Shown: positions 9,907 through 18,043 of the stretch, piece after piece | How positions within the stretch are numbered: position 1 is the first letter of the stretch | Layout: each line of letters begins with the position of its first letter | Assembly (NCBI RefSeq): GCF_010501105.1 | Contig: NZ_QVMQ01000014.1 | Span: 17,109-81,108, forward strand | DNA from: Dysgonomonas sp. 511 | GTDB lineage: Bacteria > Bacteroidota > Bacteroidia > Bacteroidales > Dysgonomonadaceae | DNA length: 64,000 nucleotides | Direction: 5' to 3' | The notes under the pieces: generated by a model | What the model was told of the DNA's origin: nothing | Database searches by the model: none | Seen by the model: the letters and a program-made list of their open reading frames with translations, nothing else | Position numbers and translations under genes: made by a program

Positions 9907-10050
9907 ATCTTGACTTGTTTTTATTTAAACTTCTGTTTACCAATATATATATAAGACAAGTAACATGCCATAAATGTTTAATGAATACGAAAAAGAATGA
10001 ATAGTTATTTATAGAGTTTCTTTGAATCACGGGGTGAAAATAAGAGCCGC

Positions 10051-10085
10051 AAAAAGAAAAAAGGTTACCTCAAAACGGCAACCTT
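10051..10085 (-). terminator. Rho-independent terminator of the rplY-pth-S4 operon
   Basis: On the minus strand AAGGTTGCC pairs with GGTAACCTT (9 bp, one mismatch) and is followed by TTTTTTC and TTTTT. It lies 22 bases after the stop of the S4-domain gene. Confidence 0.8.
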
Positions 10086-10107
10086 AATATCAAGCTCTAT
10101 ATTGATG

Positions 10108-10539
10108 TTAATCTTCATCATCCAGCTCCCAATCGTCGAAGAAGGAATAATCTTCCGTAAACTGCTCCATCTCTCGCCGGTCTTTCTTGGTAGGGCGTCC
10201 CGTTCCTCTGGCGCGGTCTACAAACCCGCTAATTTTAGACATTTCGAGAATTTCCAGTTGCGAAGGAGGGGTTACATCCCGCATAAATTCAGGAACAAGT
10301 TTTGCCCCCATTCTATTTTCGGTCAAAGCCAATACTTCGAAAGAATAAGTTATAGGTGCGCGTCTGACTTCTATCACATCGCCGATTTTTATCATCCGCG
10401 AAGGTTTTATTGCTACGCCTTTTATCGTTATCCGCCCCTTTTTGCAGGCATCTATCGCTATCGAACGGGTTTTGAACAGGCGTACTGCCCAGAGCCATTT
10501 GTCGATGCGTACTTCATTCTTTGGTTCACCTTTTGCCAT
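10108..10539 (-). CDS. S4-domain RNA-binding protein (Hsp15/HslR-like)
   Basis: A 143-residue cytosolic protein. Residues 9-70 form an S4 RNA-binding domain: VRIDKWLWAVRLFKTRS, then GRITIKGVAIKPSRMIKIGDVIEV. This is the pattern of Hsp15/HslR, which binds free 50S subunits with stalled peptidyl-tRNA after heat shock, and of the related RqcP. A charged C-terminal extension with RARGTGRPTKKDRREME matches the Hsp15 tail, and the protein ends in a strongly acidic stretch. It starts 4 bases after the pth stop. Sitting last in an operon with ribosomal protein L25 and peptidyl-tRNA hydrolase supports a role in handling stalled peptidyl-tRNA. Confidence 0.85.
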   Translation of the reverse strand: MAKGEPKNEVRIDKWLWAVRLFKTRSIAIDACKKGRITIKGVAIKPSRMIKIGDVIEVRRAPITYSFEVLALTENRMGAKLVPEFMRDVTPPSQLEILEMSKISGFVDRARGTGRPTKKDRREMEQFTEDYSFFDDWELDDED

Positions 10540-10543
10540 AACT

Positions 10544-11107
10544 TTATTTGTTATTGTACAGGTTCATTGTATTTTGTATTCCGGCAAGGCAAAAGCTTTT
10601 TATTATTTCGCCACACGTTTCGAGTTTAGCGGGCAAAGCTTTTTCTTCTTCTTCGGTAAAATCGTCCAATACATAATCTACTTGCCCTCCTCTTGGAAAA
10701 TCGCTGCCAATACCAAAACGAAGGCGGGCATAAGCTTGAGTTCCCAGTATAGTCTGTATATGTTTCAACCCATTATGCCCGGCATCGCTGCCTTTTCCTT
10801 TGAGGCGCAATGTGCCGAAGGGAAGAGCGAGGTCGTCGACAACCACGAGTAGGTTTTCATCAGGGATTTTTCCTTGTTGAAGCCAGTAGCGTACTGCATT
10901 TCCGCTCAGGTTCATATAAGTGGATGGTTTCAAGAGGAGAAGGGTACGGCCTTTGATTTTTATCTCGCTTACAAAACCGTAGCGTTTATCCATAAAAACA
11001 GCATTGGACGCTTCTGCTAAAGCGTCCAATACTCTGAATCCTATATTGTGGCGGGTATATTGGTATTCGCTGCCGATATTACCCAGGCCGGCAATCAAGT
11101 ATTTCAT
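10544..11107 (-). CDS. pth: Peptidyl-tRNA hydrolase
   Basis: A 187-residue cytosolic enzyme that cleaves peptide from tRNA released prematurely from ribosomes. Family motifs are complete: [18 protein letters not shown] with the catalytic His at residue 20, [10 protein letters not shown] with the substrate-binding Asn, [13 protein letters not shown] with the catalytic Asp, and [12 protein letters not shown]. Length is standard. It lies 22 bases downstream of the L25 gene and 4 bases upstream of the S4-domain gene. The L25-pth order is widespread in bacteria. Confidence 0.97.
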   Translation of the reverse strand: MKYLIAGLGNIGSEYQYTRHNIGFRVLDALAEASNAVFMDKRYGFVSEIKIKGRTLLLLKPSTYMNLSGNAVRYWLQQGKIPDENLLVVVDDLALPFGTLRLKGKGSDAGHNGLKHIQTILGTQAYARLRFGIGSDFPRGGQVDYVLDDFTEEEEKALPAKLETCGEIIKSFCLAGIQNTMNLYNNK

Positions 11108-11129
11108 TTATTTGTGGTTGTCTGTTTTA

Positions 11130-11711
11130 TTAACCGTTGTTTTTAGCGGCAAGACCTCTTGCTGCACGTGTTAATTGAACGCGGCAAACAACTGCATTTT
11201 TTGCATTAAGCAATTCCAGATTATCGAAGCTGAGTTCACCCACTTGTACCGATTTTCCAAGAGCAAGCCCTGTTACGTCGATATGCAGTTTCTCAGGCAC
11301 TTTGTCGTACATAGCTTTTACTTTCAGCTTGCGAAGGTCGAGAGATAGTTTACCCCCTGCTTTCACACCTTCTGCCAATCCGTCGAGAACAACAGGTACG
11401 TCTATTACGATAGGCTTGCTGTCGAACACTTGCAGGAAGTCTAAGTGAAGTACTGCATCTGTTACCGGATGGAATTGTATATCTTTCAAGATAGCTTTGT
11501 AAGAATTGCTTCCTACTGTCAGGTTTACCAGAAATATTTCAGGAGTATAGATCAGTTTTCTCACATCGCTGTTTGTCACAGTGAAGTGTACTGCTTCTTT
11601 GCTTTCTCCGCCATATATTATCGCAGGGATTTTGTCTTCTTTGCGGAATGCTTTTGTTGCTTTCTTGCCAATGGCTTCTCTTAGTTCACCTTTTAGTTCG
11701 AATGTTTTCAT
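11130..11711 (-). CDS. rplY: 50S ribosomal protein L25 (Ctc-type)
   Basis: A 193-residue L25/general stress protein Ctc homologue that binds 5S rRNA. The N-terminal L25 domain starts MKTFELKGELREAIGKKATK, and is followed by a longer beta-rich C-terminal TL5/CTC domain with DVPVVLDGLAEGVKAGG. A frame extension of nine residues upstream (MSNTFNKNK) exists, but the second Met at 11711 gives the conserved N-terminus of the family, so I choose it. It heads the rplY-pth-S4 operon. It is preceded by a good -7 promoter element ~80 bases upstream. Confidence 0.93.
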   Translation of the reverse strand: MKTFELKGELREAIGKKATKAFRKEDKIPAIIYGGESKEAVHFTVTNSDVRKLIYTPEIFLVNLTVGSNSYKAILKDIQFHPVTDAVLHLDFLQVFDSKPIVIDVPVVLDGLAEGVKAGGKLSLDLRKLKVKAMYDKVPEKLHIDVTGLALGKSVQVGELSFDNLELLNAKNAVVCRVQLTRAARGLAAKNNG

Positions 11712-11791
11712 TTTGTTTTTATTAAATGTGTTACTCAAATAAAGTTTTGCTTCTTTATCCCCATCACACGTACGGGCTTATAAAAGCGGTG

Positions 11792-11799
11792 CAAAGGTA
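11792..11799 (-). promoter_or_regulatory. Candidate -7 element of the rplY operon promoter
   Basis: On the minus strand TACCTTTG is a close match to TAnnTTTG. It lies ~80 bases upstream of the rplY start. No clear TTTG at -33 was found. Confidence 0.45.
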
Positions 11800-12008
11800 A
11801 TATTTCCTGTTGGTTTTTCCTAATTTATACCTCAAAAGAAAAAGGCAAACTCATGAAATTTATCCGAACTCAATTCTGGGCTTGTAGGGGCGAATTATCA
11901 TTCACTAGTGTCCACTAAAAGTTATTAACGAGAATGTAATTATTTGATATGGAGAGGCCATCTCATCATTGTGACACACCCTCTTTTTTAGTCTCATCGG
12001 CTGTGGAA

Positions 12009-12494
12009 TTATATTTTGTTCCCCAATATTTGGGTTACTTGTTGCAGGTAAAAAGCGTCTGTCTGGTCGAAATGAGATAATTGGTCGCTATCTATATCAA
12101 GAATGGCAAATATCTCCTTCCTGTCGTCAAATAGTGGGACTACAATTTCCGACCGCGAATTGGCATCGCAAGCGATATGTCCGGGAAACTGTTCTACGTC
12201 TTCTACTATTACGATACGCTGTTCTTTCCATGCTGTGCCGCATACCCCTTTACCATGGTTGATACGTGTGCAGGCTATTGTTCCTTGAAAGGGTCCAAGC
12301 ACCAGTTGATCTTGCTTTACGATATAAAAACCTACCCAGAAAAACCCGAAAGCCTGTTTCAAGGCTGCTGCTGTATTGGCATAGTTGGCTACAACGTCAT
12401 TTTCGCCTTCCAGCAGGGCTCTCAGTTGCGGAAGTAGTTGCTTATACTTTTCCTCCTTCGATATGTCGTTGTTTACAATAAGAGATTCACTCAT
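12009..12494 (-). CDS. msrC: Free methionine-(R)-sulfoxide reductase (GAF-type fRMsr)
   Basis: A 161-residue GAF-domain enzyme that reduces free methionine-R-sulfoxide in the cytosol. Three cysteines occur with the spacing of the family: Cys75 (ACTRI), Cys85 (GKGVCGTAW) and Cys109 (HIACDANSRSEIVVPL). The intervening GFFWVGFYIV and ILDIDS segments are characteristic. The frame is open 43 codons further upstream, but that part overlaps gmhA and does not resemble the family, so I start at ATG 12494 (MSESLIVNN). This is 5 bases after the gmhA stop, which indicates an operon. Confidence 0.9.
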   Translation of the reverse strand: MSESLIVNNDISKEEKYKQLLPQLRALLEGENDVVANYANTAAALKQAFGFFWVGFYIVKQDQLVLGPFQGTIACTRINHGKGVCGTAWKEQRIVIVEDVEQFPGHIACDANSRSEIVVPLFDDRKEIFAILDIDSDQLSHFDQTDAFYLQQVTQILGNKI

Positions 12495-12499
12495 TGTCT

Positions 12500-13093
12500 T
12501 TATGGTTTGAGATGACCGAAAAGGCGTTCTTCCACAATGCAGCATAGTATATGCCCTATCAATATATGCGATTCTTGTATTCTTGGAGTTTCCATCGAGG
12601 GGACTTTTATACACAGGTCGCATTTCCCGGCGGTTTTGCCTCCAGTTTGTCCGGTAAAGACAATAGTCTTAACTCCTTTTTCTTTACAGGCGTCCAAAGC
12701 TTCGAGTATATTGGCTGAGTTTCCCGATGTGGTAATTCCTATAAATACATCTCCATTGTTGCCATGTGCCTGTATTTGTCTGGCAAACAGCTTGTCGAAA
12801 CCGTAATCGTTGCCAATGGCAGTCATTATAGATGTGTCGGTAGACAAGGATATGGAAGGTAGGGCAGGGCGGTCGAAATAGAACCGGCTTACAAATTCTC
12901 CGGCTATGTGTTGCGCGTCGGCGGCACTGCCTCCGTTTCCGGCCAGAAGCGTTTTCTTTCCGTCCTTATATGCAGTGGTTATTATATCGGCAGCCGATTG
13001 TATATCTGCCAGCAATCCTGTATCGGTTAATATGAGTTCTTTTACCGAAATAGATTCTCTTATTTGTTGGGTTATTGTATCTATAGCTTGCAT
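12500..13093 (-). CDS. gmhA: Phosphoheptose (sedoheptulose-7-phosphate) isomerase
   Basis: A 197-residue SIS-domain isomerase that converts sedoheptulose-7-phosphate to D-glycero-D-manno-heptose-7-phosphate, the first step to ADP-heptose for LPS core. GmhA motifs: LLAGNGGSAADAQHIAGEFVS with phosphate-binding Ser, SLSTDTSIMTAIGND, GITTSGNSANIL, and the C-terminal HILIGHILCCIVEE. Length matches the family. It is followed at once by the methionine sulfoxide reductase gene and has its own -7 promoter element. The upstream side is directly bordered by mobile-element debris. Confidence 0.93.
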   Translation of the reverse strand: MQAIDTITQQIRESISVKELILTDTGLLADIQSAADIITTAYKDGKKTLLAGNGGSAADAQHIAGEFVSRFYFDRPALPSISLSTDTSIMTAIGNDYGFDKLFARQIQAHGNNGDVFIGITTSGNSANILEALDACKEKGVKTIVFTGQTGGKTAGKCDLCIKVPSMETPRIQESHILIGHILCCIVEERLFGHLKP

Positions 13094-13109
13094 AAAAATA
13101 GTTTTAAAA

Positions 13110-13117
13110 CAAAGATA
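13110..13117 (-). promoter_or_regulatory. Candidate -7 element of the gmhA promoter
   Basis: On the minus strand TATCTTTG matches TAnnTTTG and lies 17 bases before the gmhA start. The region further upstream is transposase debris, so the original -33 region may have been replaced. Confidence 0.35.
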
Positions 13118-13129
13118 GTATTTTGTATT

Positions 13130-13305
13130 TTACCTTTTAGGAAAAAGTATATATTTATAGTAATATTCACTCGTGGTGCATTTAGATAATAAATCTCTTT
13201 GGTAGTCAACACTTAAATAGCCTTTATCTCCTAAAACCATACAATCTTTATACATCGATTTAATGTTTTTTAGATAGTGAATATCGTGTATGGAAGCCTC
13301 TGTCA
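13130..13305 (-). pseudogene. IS982-type transposase fragment
   Basis: The minus strand encodes an open fragment of ~58 residues that starts about TEASIHDIHYLKNIK and continues through MVLGDKGYLSVDYQRDLL before running into foreign residues and a TAA at 13130-13132. The blocks ASIHDIHYL and GDKGYLS are hallmarks of IS982-family DDE transposases. Both the N-terminal and the C-terminal parts of the transposase (normally near 290-300 residues) are missing, and no terminal inverted repeats were seen. It abuts a recombinase fragment at about 13305. Confidence 0.7.
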
Positions 13306-13412
13306 AGTTGCGAGATATCGTATTTTTCTTAAATGAGTAACACGTATCTTTACATTATACAAACCATCAGCTTTTTATCATGCTCCTGAACTGTTGCTTT
13401 AAATGTTGCCAT
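13306..13412 (-). pseudogene. Tyrosine recombinase (integrase) N-terminal fragment, frameshifted
   Basis: On the minus strand from ATG 13412 the frame reads MATFKATVQEHDKK; then a one-base shift is needed to continue as ADGLYNVKIRVTHLRKIRYLAT. This is the N-terminal beta-hairpin domain of the Bacteroidetes phage-integrase-like recombinases used by conjugative transposons. Homology stops at ~13306, where the IS982-type sequence begins. The remnant is non-functional. Upstream lie the AT-rich sequence and the inverted repeat at 13493-13520, which may belong to the former element end. Confidence 0.7.
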
Positions 13413-13492
13413 GTTGTTGTGAAACTTTTGTGAAACAAAACACCGAAATACGGCAAATAAAGTTCGGAAAGTTCGGCGACATATACAAAAAA

Positions 13493-13520
13493 AGAGATTC
13501 GCAAATCATTGAAAATCTCT
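13493..13520. repeat. Inverted repeat AAGAGATT/AATCTCTT in the non-coding scar
   Basis: An 8-bp perfect inverted repeat with a ~12-base spacer lies in the 13413-13957 non-coding stretch, just upstream of the integrase remnant. It could be a bidirectional terminator (A-tract on one side, T/A-rich on the other) or part of an old attachment region. Nothing else definite was found in this stretch apart from the HTCS promoter. Confidence 0.35.
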
Positions 13521-13925
13521 TAATTATATAATTTTTAGATAGTGATCCTCTTGGATCAACTATTTTATATCTTAAACCAATGTTTTTTAATATTTTACAA
13601 AAATACTACTACATAGTCAGCAGTAGTTTAGTAGTTATTTTTGTCCTTATGTTGTCTCTCAAAATACCACTCTTGGCCTGGAGTTGACTGTTATTCATGG
13701 CGTAAAGATAATTAAAATAATGTATTTTTATTCCGTCAGAACCATAGAATAAATATGACAAAATTGTACTCTGGTACTGAACAGTACAAAGGAATAGGTT
13801 TAGCATTCACTAAGAGGTGTAAAATAGACTAACTCAAATTTATGCCTAGTCAATTACTGGAATTTATTAATATAAGACTAAGAGAATTCACCGGATACAG
13901 ATATCAATACTACACAAAAATGGAT

Positions 13926-13933
13926 TATATTTG
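13926..13933 (+). promoter_or_regulatory. Candidate -7 element of the HTCS gene
   Basis: TATATTTG matches TAnnTTTG and ends 24 bases before the ATG of the hybrid sensor gene at 13958. No convincing -33 element. Confidence 0.4.
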
Positions 13934-13957
13934 TATCAATATGATATAATTTTCTAA

Positions 13958-16900
13958 ATGTATAAAAACTTAATATACATAATTACCTTCCTCTTATTTA
14001 GTCCTGGCTTGTGGGGGCAAATATTAAATTATCAGGTATTTATAAATATTATTCCTAGTGCCGAGGTCTCTACAGTCAACAGCTTTGCGCAAGATAATCA
14101 AGGACTTATCTGGATTGGGACTAACAAAGGGCTTTTTAGTTATGACGGATATTCTGCCCAGCAACATTTTACATTTGGAGAAAAAAGTAATACACTCATA
14201 CATTCTATGTTAGTCTATGATGACTATTATTTACTACTGGCAACTGATAACGGCTTACTGATATATAATTATAAGACTGATCAGTATGAAGAAGATAATA
14301 CAGATTTCCCCTCAGATATAAGAGCAATTACTATACGTGACAATATCCTTTGGATGGGAACACTCAACGGACTATTCAGATACAATTTAGATACAAAAAA
14401 ACTAGAAAATATAAACAAACAAATTCATTCAGGACTTCCGCATAATACTATTTATTCCATCATAACAACACAGGACAATACATTATACATCGGAACATAC
14501 AACGGGTTTTGTAAGTATATCCCCGAATCTGACAACTTTGAAATAATATCCTTGCCTGTAGACAACAAAAGGAGTAACCAGTTTATAAACTCATTGCTGG
14601 AGGACACAAATACCCGGAATATATGGATAGGCACAGAAGGTGCATTATACAAGTATTCACCAGATAAAAACGAAATAGAAGAAATCAGTTTCTTCCACAA
14701 CAACTCTATAAAATCATTGGCTATCGACGGGGATAATAACCTGATGTTAGCTACAGACAATGGTTTGTACACATATAATCATATAGATAAGAGTACTAGT
14801 CATTTTGTACATGACTCCAGAAACAATAGATCGCTTAGCAATAATATTATATGGGGGATATTTGCTGATAAAGAAAAAAATATCTGGCTGGGTACCGATT
14901 ATGGCATTTCTTTAGCGCGCAACAATAAGTCTTTACAATCAATACCTATTTCACAAATCACCGGTATTGGCGATGGCAACCGATTTCATTCCATCTTTAA
15001 AGATTCGCGAGGTAACTATTGGTTTGGAGGAACAAACGGCTTGATACTTTCTCCTTCGTTAACCGAGCGTACTGATAATGCAATATGGTATAGAATGGGA
15101 GACTCGAAATATCCTATATCTCACAACCGTATCAGGCATATATATGAAGATAAAGATAACAACCTGTGGGTAGCTACCGATGGAAGCATTAACAGGTATG
15201 ATTATCAGAGAAAGCAATTTGTGCACTACACGATAGTTGATAGTACAAATACCCTGAACTCAAACTGGGCATACCATCTCTTTGAAGATGATAAAGGCCA
15301 ATTATGGATCGCTACCTGTCTTGGGGGGATATTTGTTGTAAATAAAAACCGTTTATTAAATTCGTCTGGTAATTATGTTGCCGAAATGAATTATTCTACC
15401 AGAAATGGGTTGTCGGGTAATTTTATCAACCAAATTATACCTGATTACTCCGGCAATGTATGGGTATTACTTTACAATAACGGAATCAATAAAATAAATA
15501 CGAATACCCACTCTGTTGAAAAGTTTTCGATAGAACAAGGAACAAATAATGAGAATCCCAATTATGTAATATGTGATGACGAAGGCTTCCTTTGGGGAGG
15601 TTATCGTGGTGGGTTGGCGCGAATAGATACGAGAGATAACAGCACGAATTATATTAAATTTGATAATTTCAGCAATAGTGAAATACTTTCTCTGATTGAG
15701 GTCGGTAATAATATATGGATTTCAACGACGGAAGGCCTTTGGGTATTGGACAAGAAAACAAATGGCGTAAAAAGACTGAATATCACCAATAAATCTTTTA
15801 CATGCTTTTTCTTTGATAAAGATGTAAACAAAATATACATGGGAGGAGTCGATGAATTCACTGTTTTGTCGCCGGATATACAATATGAGAATTTCACAGG
15901 TTCACAACTCATACTCACCGCTCTTTATATTAACGATAACTTATTCCAGCCAACGACCGCCCAAGAGGGTAATAGTATCCGTTATTTGGATGAGATAGAA
16001 TTGGATTACAATCAAAATAACTTGGCTTTCGAATTCTCGGATTTAATCTATTCGGAAGAGGAGGCGGGGAAATTTGTTTATAAACTGGAGGGTGCTGACA
16101 CAGATTGGAATACAATCAGACAAAATATTAATCGTATAAACTATACAAATCTGGAATATGGGAACTACAAGCTGCTAATAAGCCGTCTGGATTCTTCGGG
16201 GAAACCATCGGATATTTCACGTACCTTTTCCATACGCATAAATCCGCCGTGGTATTATACGTTATGGGCAAAATGTATCTATGCAATCTTGCTGTTAGCC
16301 CTTATCGTGTGGATTCTCAATTTCTTCCGAGTACGGAACAATTTGAGAATTGAGCGGATAGAAAAAGAAAAGACTGTTGAATTGACAAACCTCAAGATAG
16401 ATTTCTTTACTAATGTTTCCCATGAATTTAAGACACCTCTGAGCCTTATTATAGCGCCAGTCAGCAAATTATTGTTGGAGACAAAAGACGCTTCGAAGAA
16501 GCGGCTGTTAGAGAATGTACAGCATAATGCACTGAAGTTAAATTCCCTTATACGGCAGGTGCTGGAATTTAACCGAACCGATAGTATATCCAACATCAGC
16601 CTGATGTTGTCTAAAGTAGAGTTTGTCGAATTTGCCAAAAGTCTTTATTCTATTTATCAGGAAGGATATAAAGATAAAAATCTGAATTTCTCTTTTCATA
16701 CCAATCAAGAAAAGATATTTATCAACATAGATGTACTGAAAATTGAGTCTGTATTGAATAACCTCTTGTCCAATGCGTGCAAATACACGAAAGAGGGTGG
16801 TCGTATAGACTTCGCTTTGAATTATAAATATGATGAAAAAGTACTGGATATTATCCTTTCCGATCAGGGAATTGGTATACCTTCCAACGAAATTCCGTAT

Positions 16901-17878
16901 ATCTTCGAACGTTATTACCAGACCACCAAAACTGCAGGAAACAAAGAAGGTACAGGTATTGGTCTTTATTTAGCAAAAACTTATACTGAACAGCATGGAG
17001 GTAAAATACATATAGAGTCGGAGGACGATAAAGGAACTACTATCACCATCTCTTTGCCCGTTTCTGTAGAAGAAAATGATATTTGCAATGAACAAGTGGA
17101 GATTTTTGCAGATAAAAACAGCCCTCTGGTATTGATTGTGGATGATAACCCTGAGATTGCTGATTTTATCGGTCAGACATTATCCCGTAGATACAGGTGC
17201 ATGATTGCCCATAATGGCAAAATGGGACTGGAAATGGCAATAAATAATATTCCCGATTTGATAGTTGCCGATATAATGATGCCAGTGATGGATGGCCTCG
17301 AAATGAGTCGCAGAATCAGGAAAAATATACCGACTTCAACTATTCCAATCATTTTGCTCACAGCAAAGGATGATAAAAGCACCGAATTGGAAAGTATAAA
17401 TCTGAACGTAGATGCATTTATTTCCAAACCATTCGATCCGGAACTGTTGCTCTCGCGTGCAGACCAGCTACTGAAAAGTAAACAGCAGATAGAAACTAAA
17501 TTAAGAATAGAATCGATAGATACTCCTAAAGAAATAGAAGCCGTTTCTCCGGATGAGAGACTCCTTTCAGAGATTATTCAGATAATTGAAAATAAAATTG
17601 CCGACCCTGATCTGAATGTAAATTCACTTAGTACGATTTCAGGGATTGGTTCTAAACAGATTTATCGTAAAATAAAGCAACTTACCGGTCTGTCTCCTGT
17701 AGAATATATAAGGTCTATACGGCTGAAAAAAGCCGCCATGTTACTATCACAAAATAAATTTACGGTGGCAGAGGTTATGTATATGGTAGGTTTCTCCAAT
17801 CATTCTTATTTCTCCAAATGTTTCCAGTCAGAGTTTGGTAAGACTCCACGACAATTTATGGACGACACTTTAATGTAA
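13958..17878 (+). CDS. Hybrid two-component system regulator of the galactan locus
   Basis: A 1306-residue inner-membrane protein that joins sensor kinase, receiver and DNA-binding regulator. After a signal peptide (ending near LWGQ) come two sets of beta-propeller repeats in the periplasm (many IWIGT-type Reg_prop blades) and a Y_Y_Y domain at ~690-755. A single membrane helix follows at ~765-790. Next come a HisKA domain with FFTNVSHEFKTPLSL (phospho-His near residue 820), an ATPase domain with NLLSNACKY, DQGIGIP and GTGIGLYLAK, a receiver domain with LIVDDNPE, the phospho-Asp in DIMMPVMDG (~1107) and the Lys in FISKPF, and a C-terminal AraC-type HTH. In Bacteroides such HTCS proteins bind an oligosaccharide in the periplasm and activate the adjacent PUL. 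Its position directly before the PUL makes it the likely regulator. Confidence 0.95.
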   Translation: MYKNLIYIITFLLFSPGLWGQILNYQVFINIIPSAEVSTVNSFAQDNQGLIWIGTNKGLFSYDGYSAQQHFTFGEKSNTLIHSMLVYDDYYLLLATDNGLLIYNYKTDQYEEDNTDFPSDIRAITIRDNILWMGTLNGLFRYNLDTKKLENINKQIHSGLPHNTIYSIITTQDNTLYIGTYNGFCKYIPESDNFEIISLPVDNKRSNQFINSLLEDTNTRNIWIGTEGALYKYSPDKNEIEEISFFHNNSIKSLAIDGDNNLMLATDNGLYTYNHIDKSTSHFVHDSRNNRSLSNNIIWGIFADKEKNIWLGTDYGISLARNNKSLQSIPISQITGIGDGNRFHSIFKDSRGNYWFGGTNGLILSPSLTERTDNAIWYRMGDSKYPISHNRIRHIYEDKDNNLWVATDGSINRYDYQRKQFVHYTIVDSTNTLNSNWAYHLFEDDKGQLWIATCLGGIFVVNKNRLLNSSGNYVAEMNYSTRNGLSGNFINQIIPDYSGNVWVLLYNNGINKINTNTHSVEKFSIEQGTNNENPNYVICDDEGFLWGGYRGGLARIDTRDNSTNYIKFDNFSNSEILSLIEVGNNIWISTTEGLWVLDKKTNGVKRLNITNKSFTCFFFDKDVNKIYMGGVDEFTVLSPDIQYENFTGSQLILTALYINDNLFQPTTAQEGNSIRYLDEIELDYNQNNLAFEFSDLIYSEEEAGKFVYKLEGADTDWNTIRQNINRINYTNLEYGNYKLLISRLDSSGKPSDISRTFSIRINPPWYYTLWAKCIYAILLLALIVWILNFFRVRNNLRIERIEKEKTVELTNLKIDFFTNVSHEFKTPLSLIIAPVSKLLLETKDASKKRLLENVQHNALKLNSLIRQVLEFNRTDSISNISLMLSKVEFVEFAKSLYSIYQEGYKDKNLNFSFHTNQEKIFINIDVLKIESVLNNLLSNACKYTKEGGRIDFALNYKYDEKVLDIILSDQGIGIPSNEIPYIFERYYQTTKTAGNKEGTGIGLYLAKTYTEQHGGKIHIESEDDKGTTITISLPVSVEENDICNEQVEIFADKNSPLVLIVDDNPEIADFIGQTLSRRYRCMIAHNGKMGLEMAINNIPDLIVADIMMPVMDGLEMSRRIRKNIPTSTIPIILLTAKDDKSTELESINLNVDAFISKPFDPELLLSRADQLLKSKQQIETKLRIESIDTPKEIEAVSPDERLLSEIIQIIENKIADPDLNVNSLSTISGIGSKQIYRKIKQLTGLSPVEYIRSIRLKKAAMLLSQNKFTVAEVMYMVGFSNHSYFSKCFQSEFGKTPRQFMDDTLM

Positions 17879-17989
17879 TTGTATATCAACGATTTGTGTG
17901 CTCGAAGTCCAATTTGTTAAACATTTTGGATGTCCATTTTCTATCTATATCTGTCTAATTTGTGCCATATATCTACCCCATTAATCGGC

Positions 17990-17997
17990 TAATTTTG
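17990..17997 (+). promoter_or_regulatory. Candidate -7 element of the galactan PUL promoter
   Basis: TAATTTTG matches TAnnTTTG, 46 bases before the first PUL enzyme gene. A TTTG at 17959-17962 is the nearest -33 candidate but the spacing (27) is longer than usual (~19-21), which would suit an activator-dependent promoter. HTCS control is inferred from position. Confidence 0.4.
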
Positions 17998-18043
17998 CCT
18001 TATCCTTAAAGATAGGAAACACAAAATTTAACCGAGATTTACC

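Noticed and set aside
11880..12000. Sequence resembling IS ends (GTGTCCACTAAAA and GTGACACACCC) between msrC and rplY
   Set aside because: Only short suggestive motifs; no transposase sequence, no matching second end and no target duplication seen.
13609..13806. 65-residue minus-strand ORF in the non-coding scar
   Set aside because: No recognizable family, no ribosome binding site, and AT-rich composition typical of chance ORFs; the downstream stretch is recombination debris.
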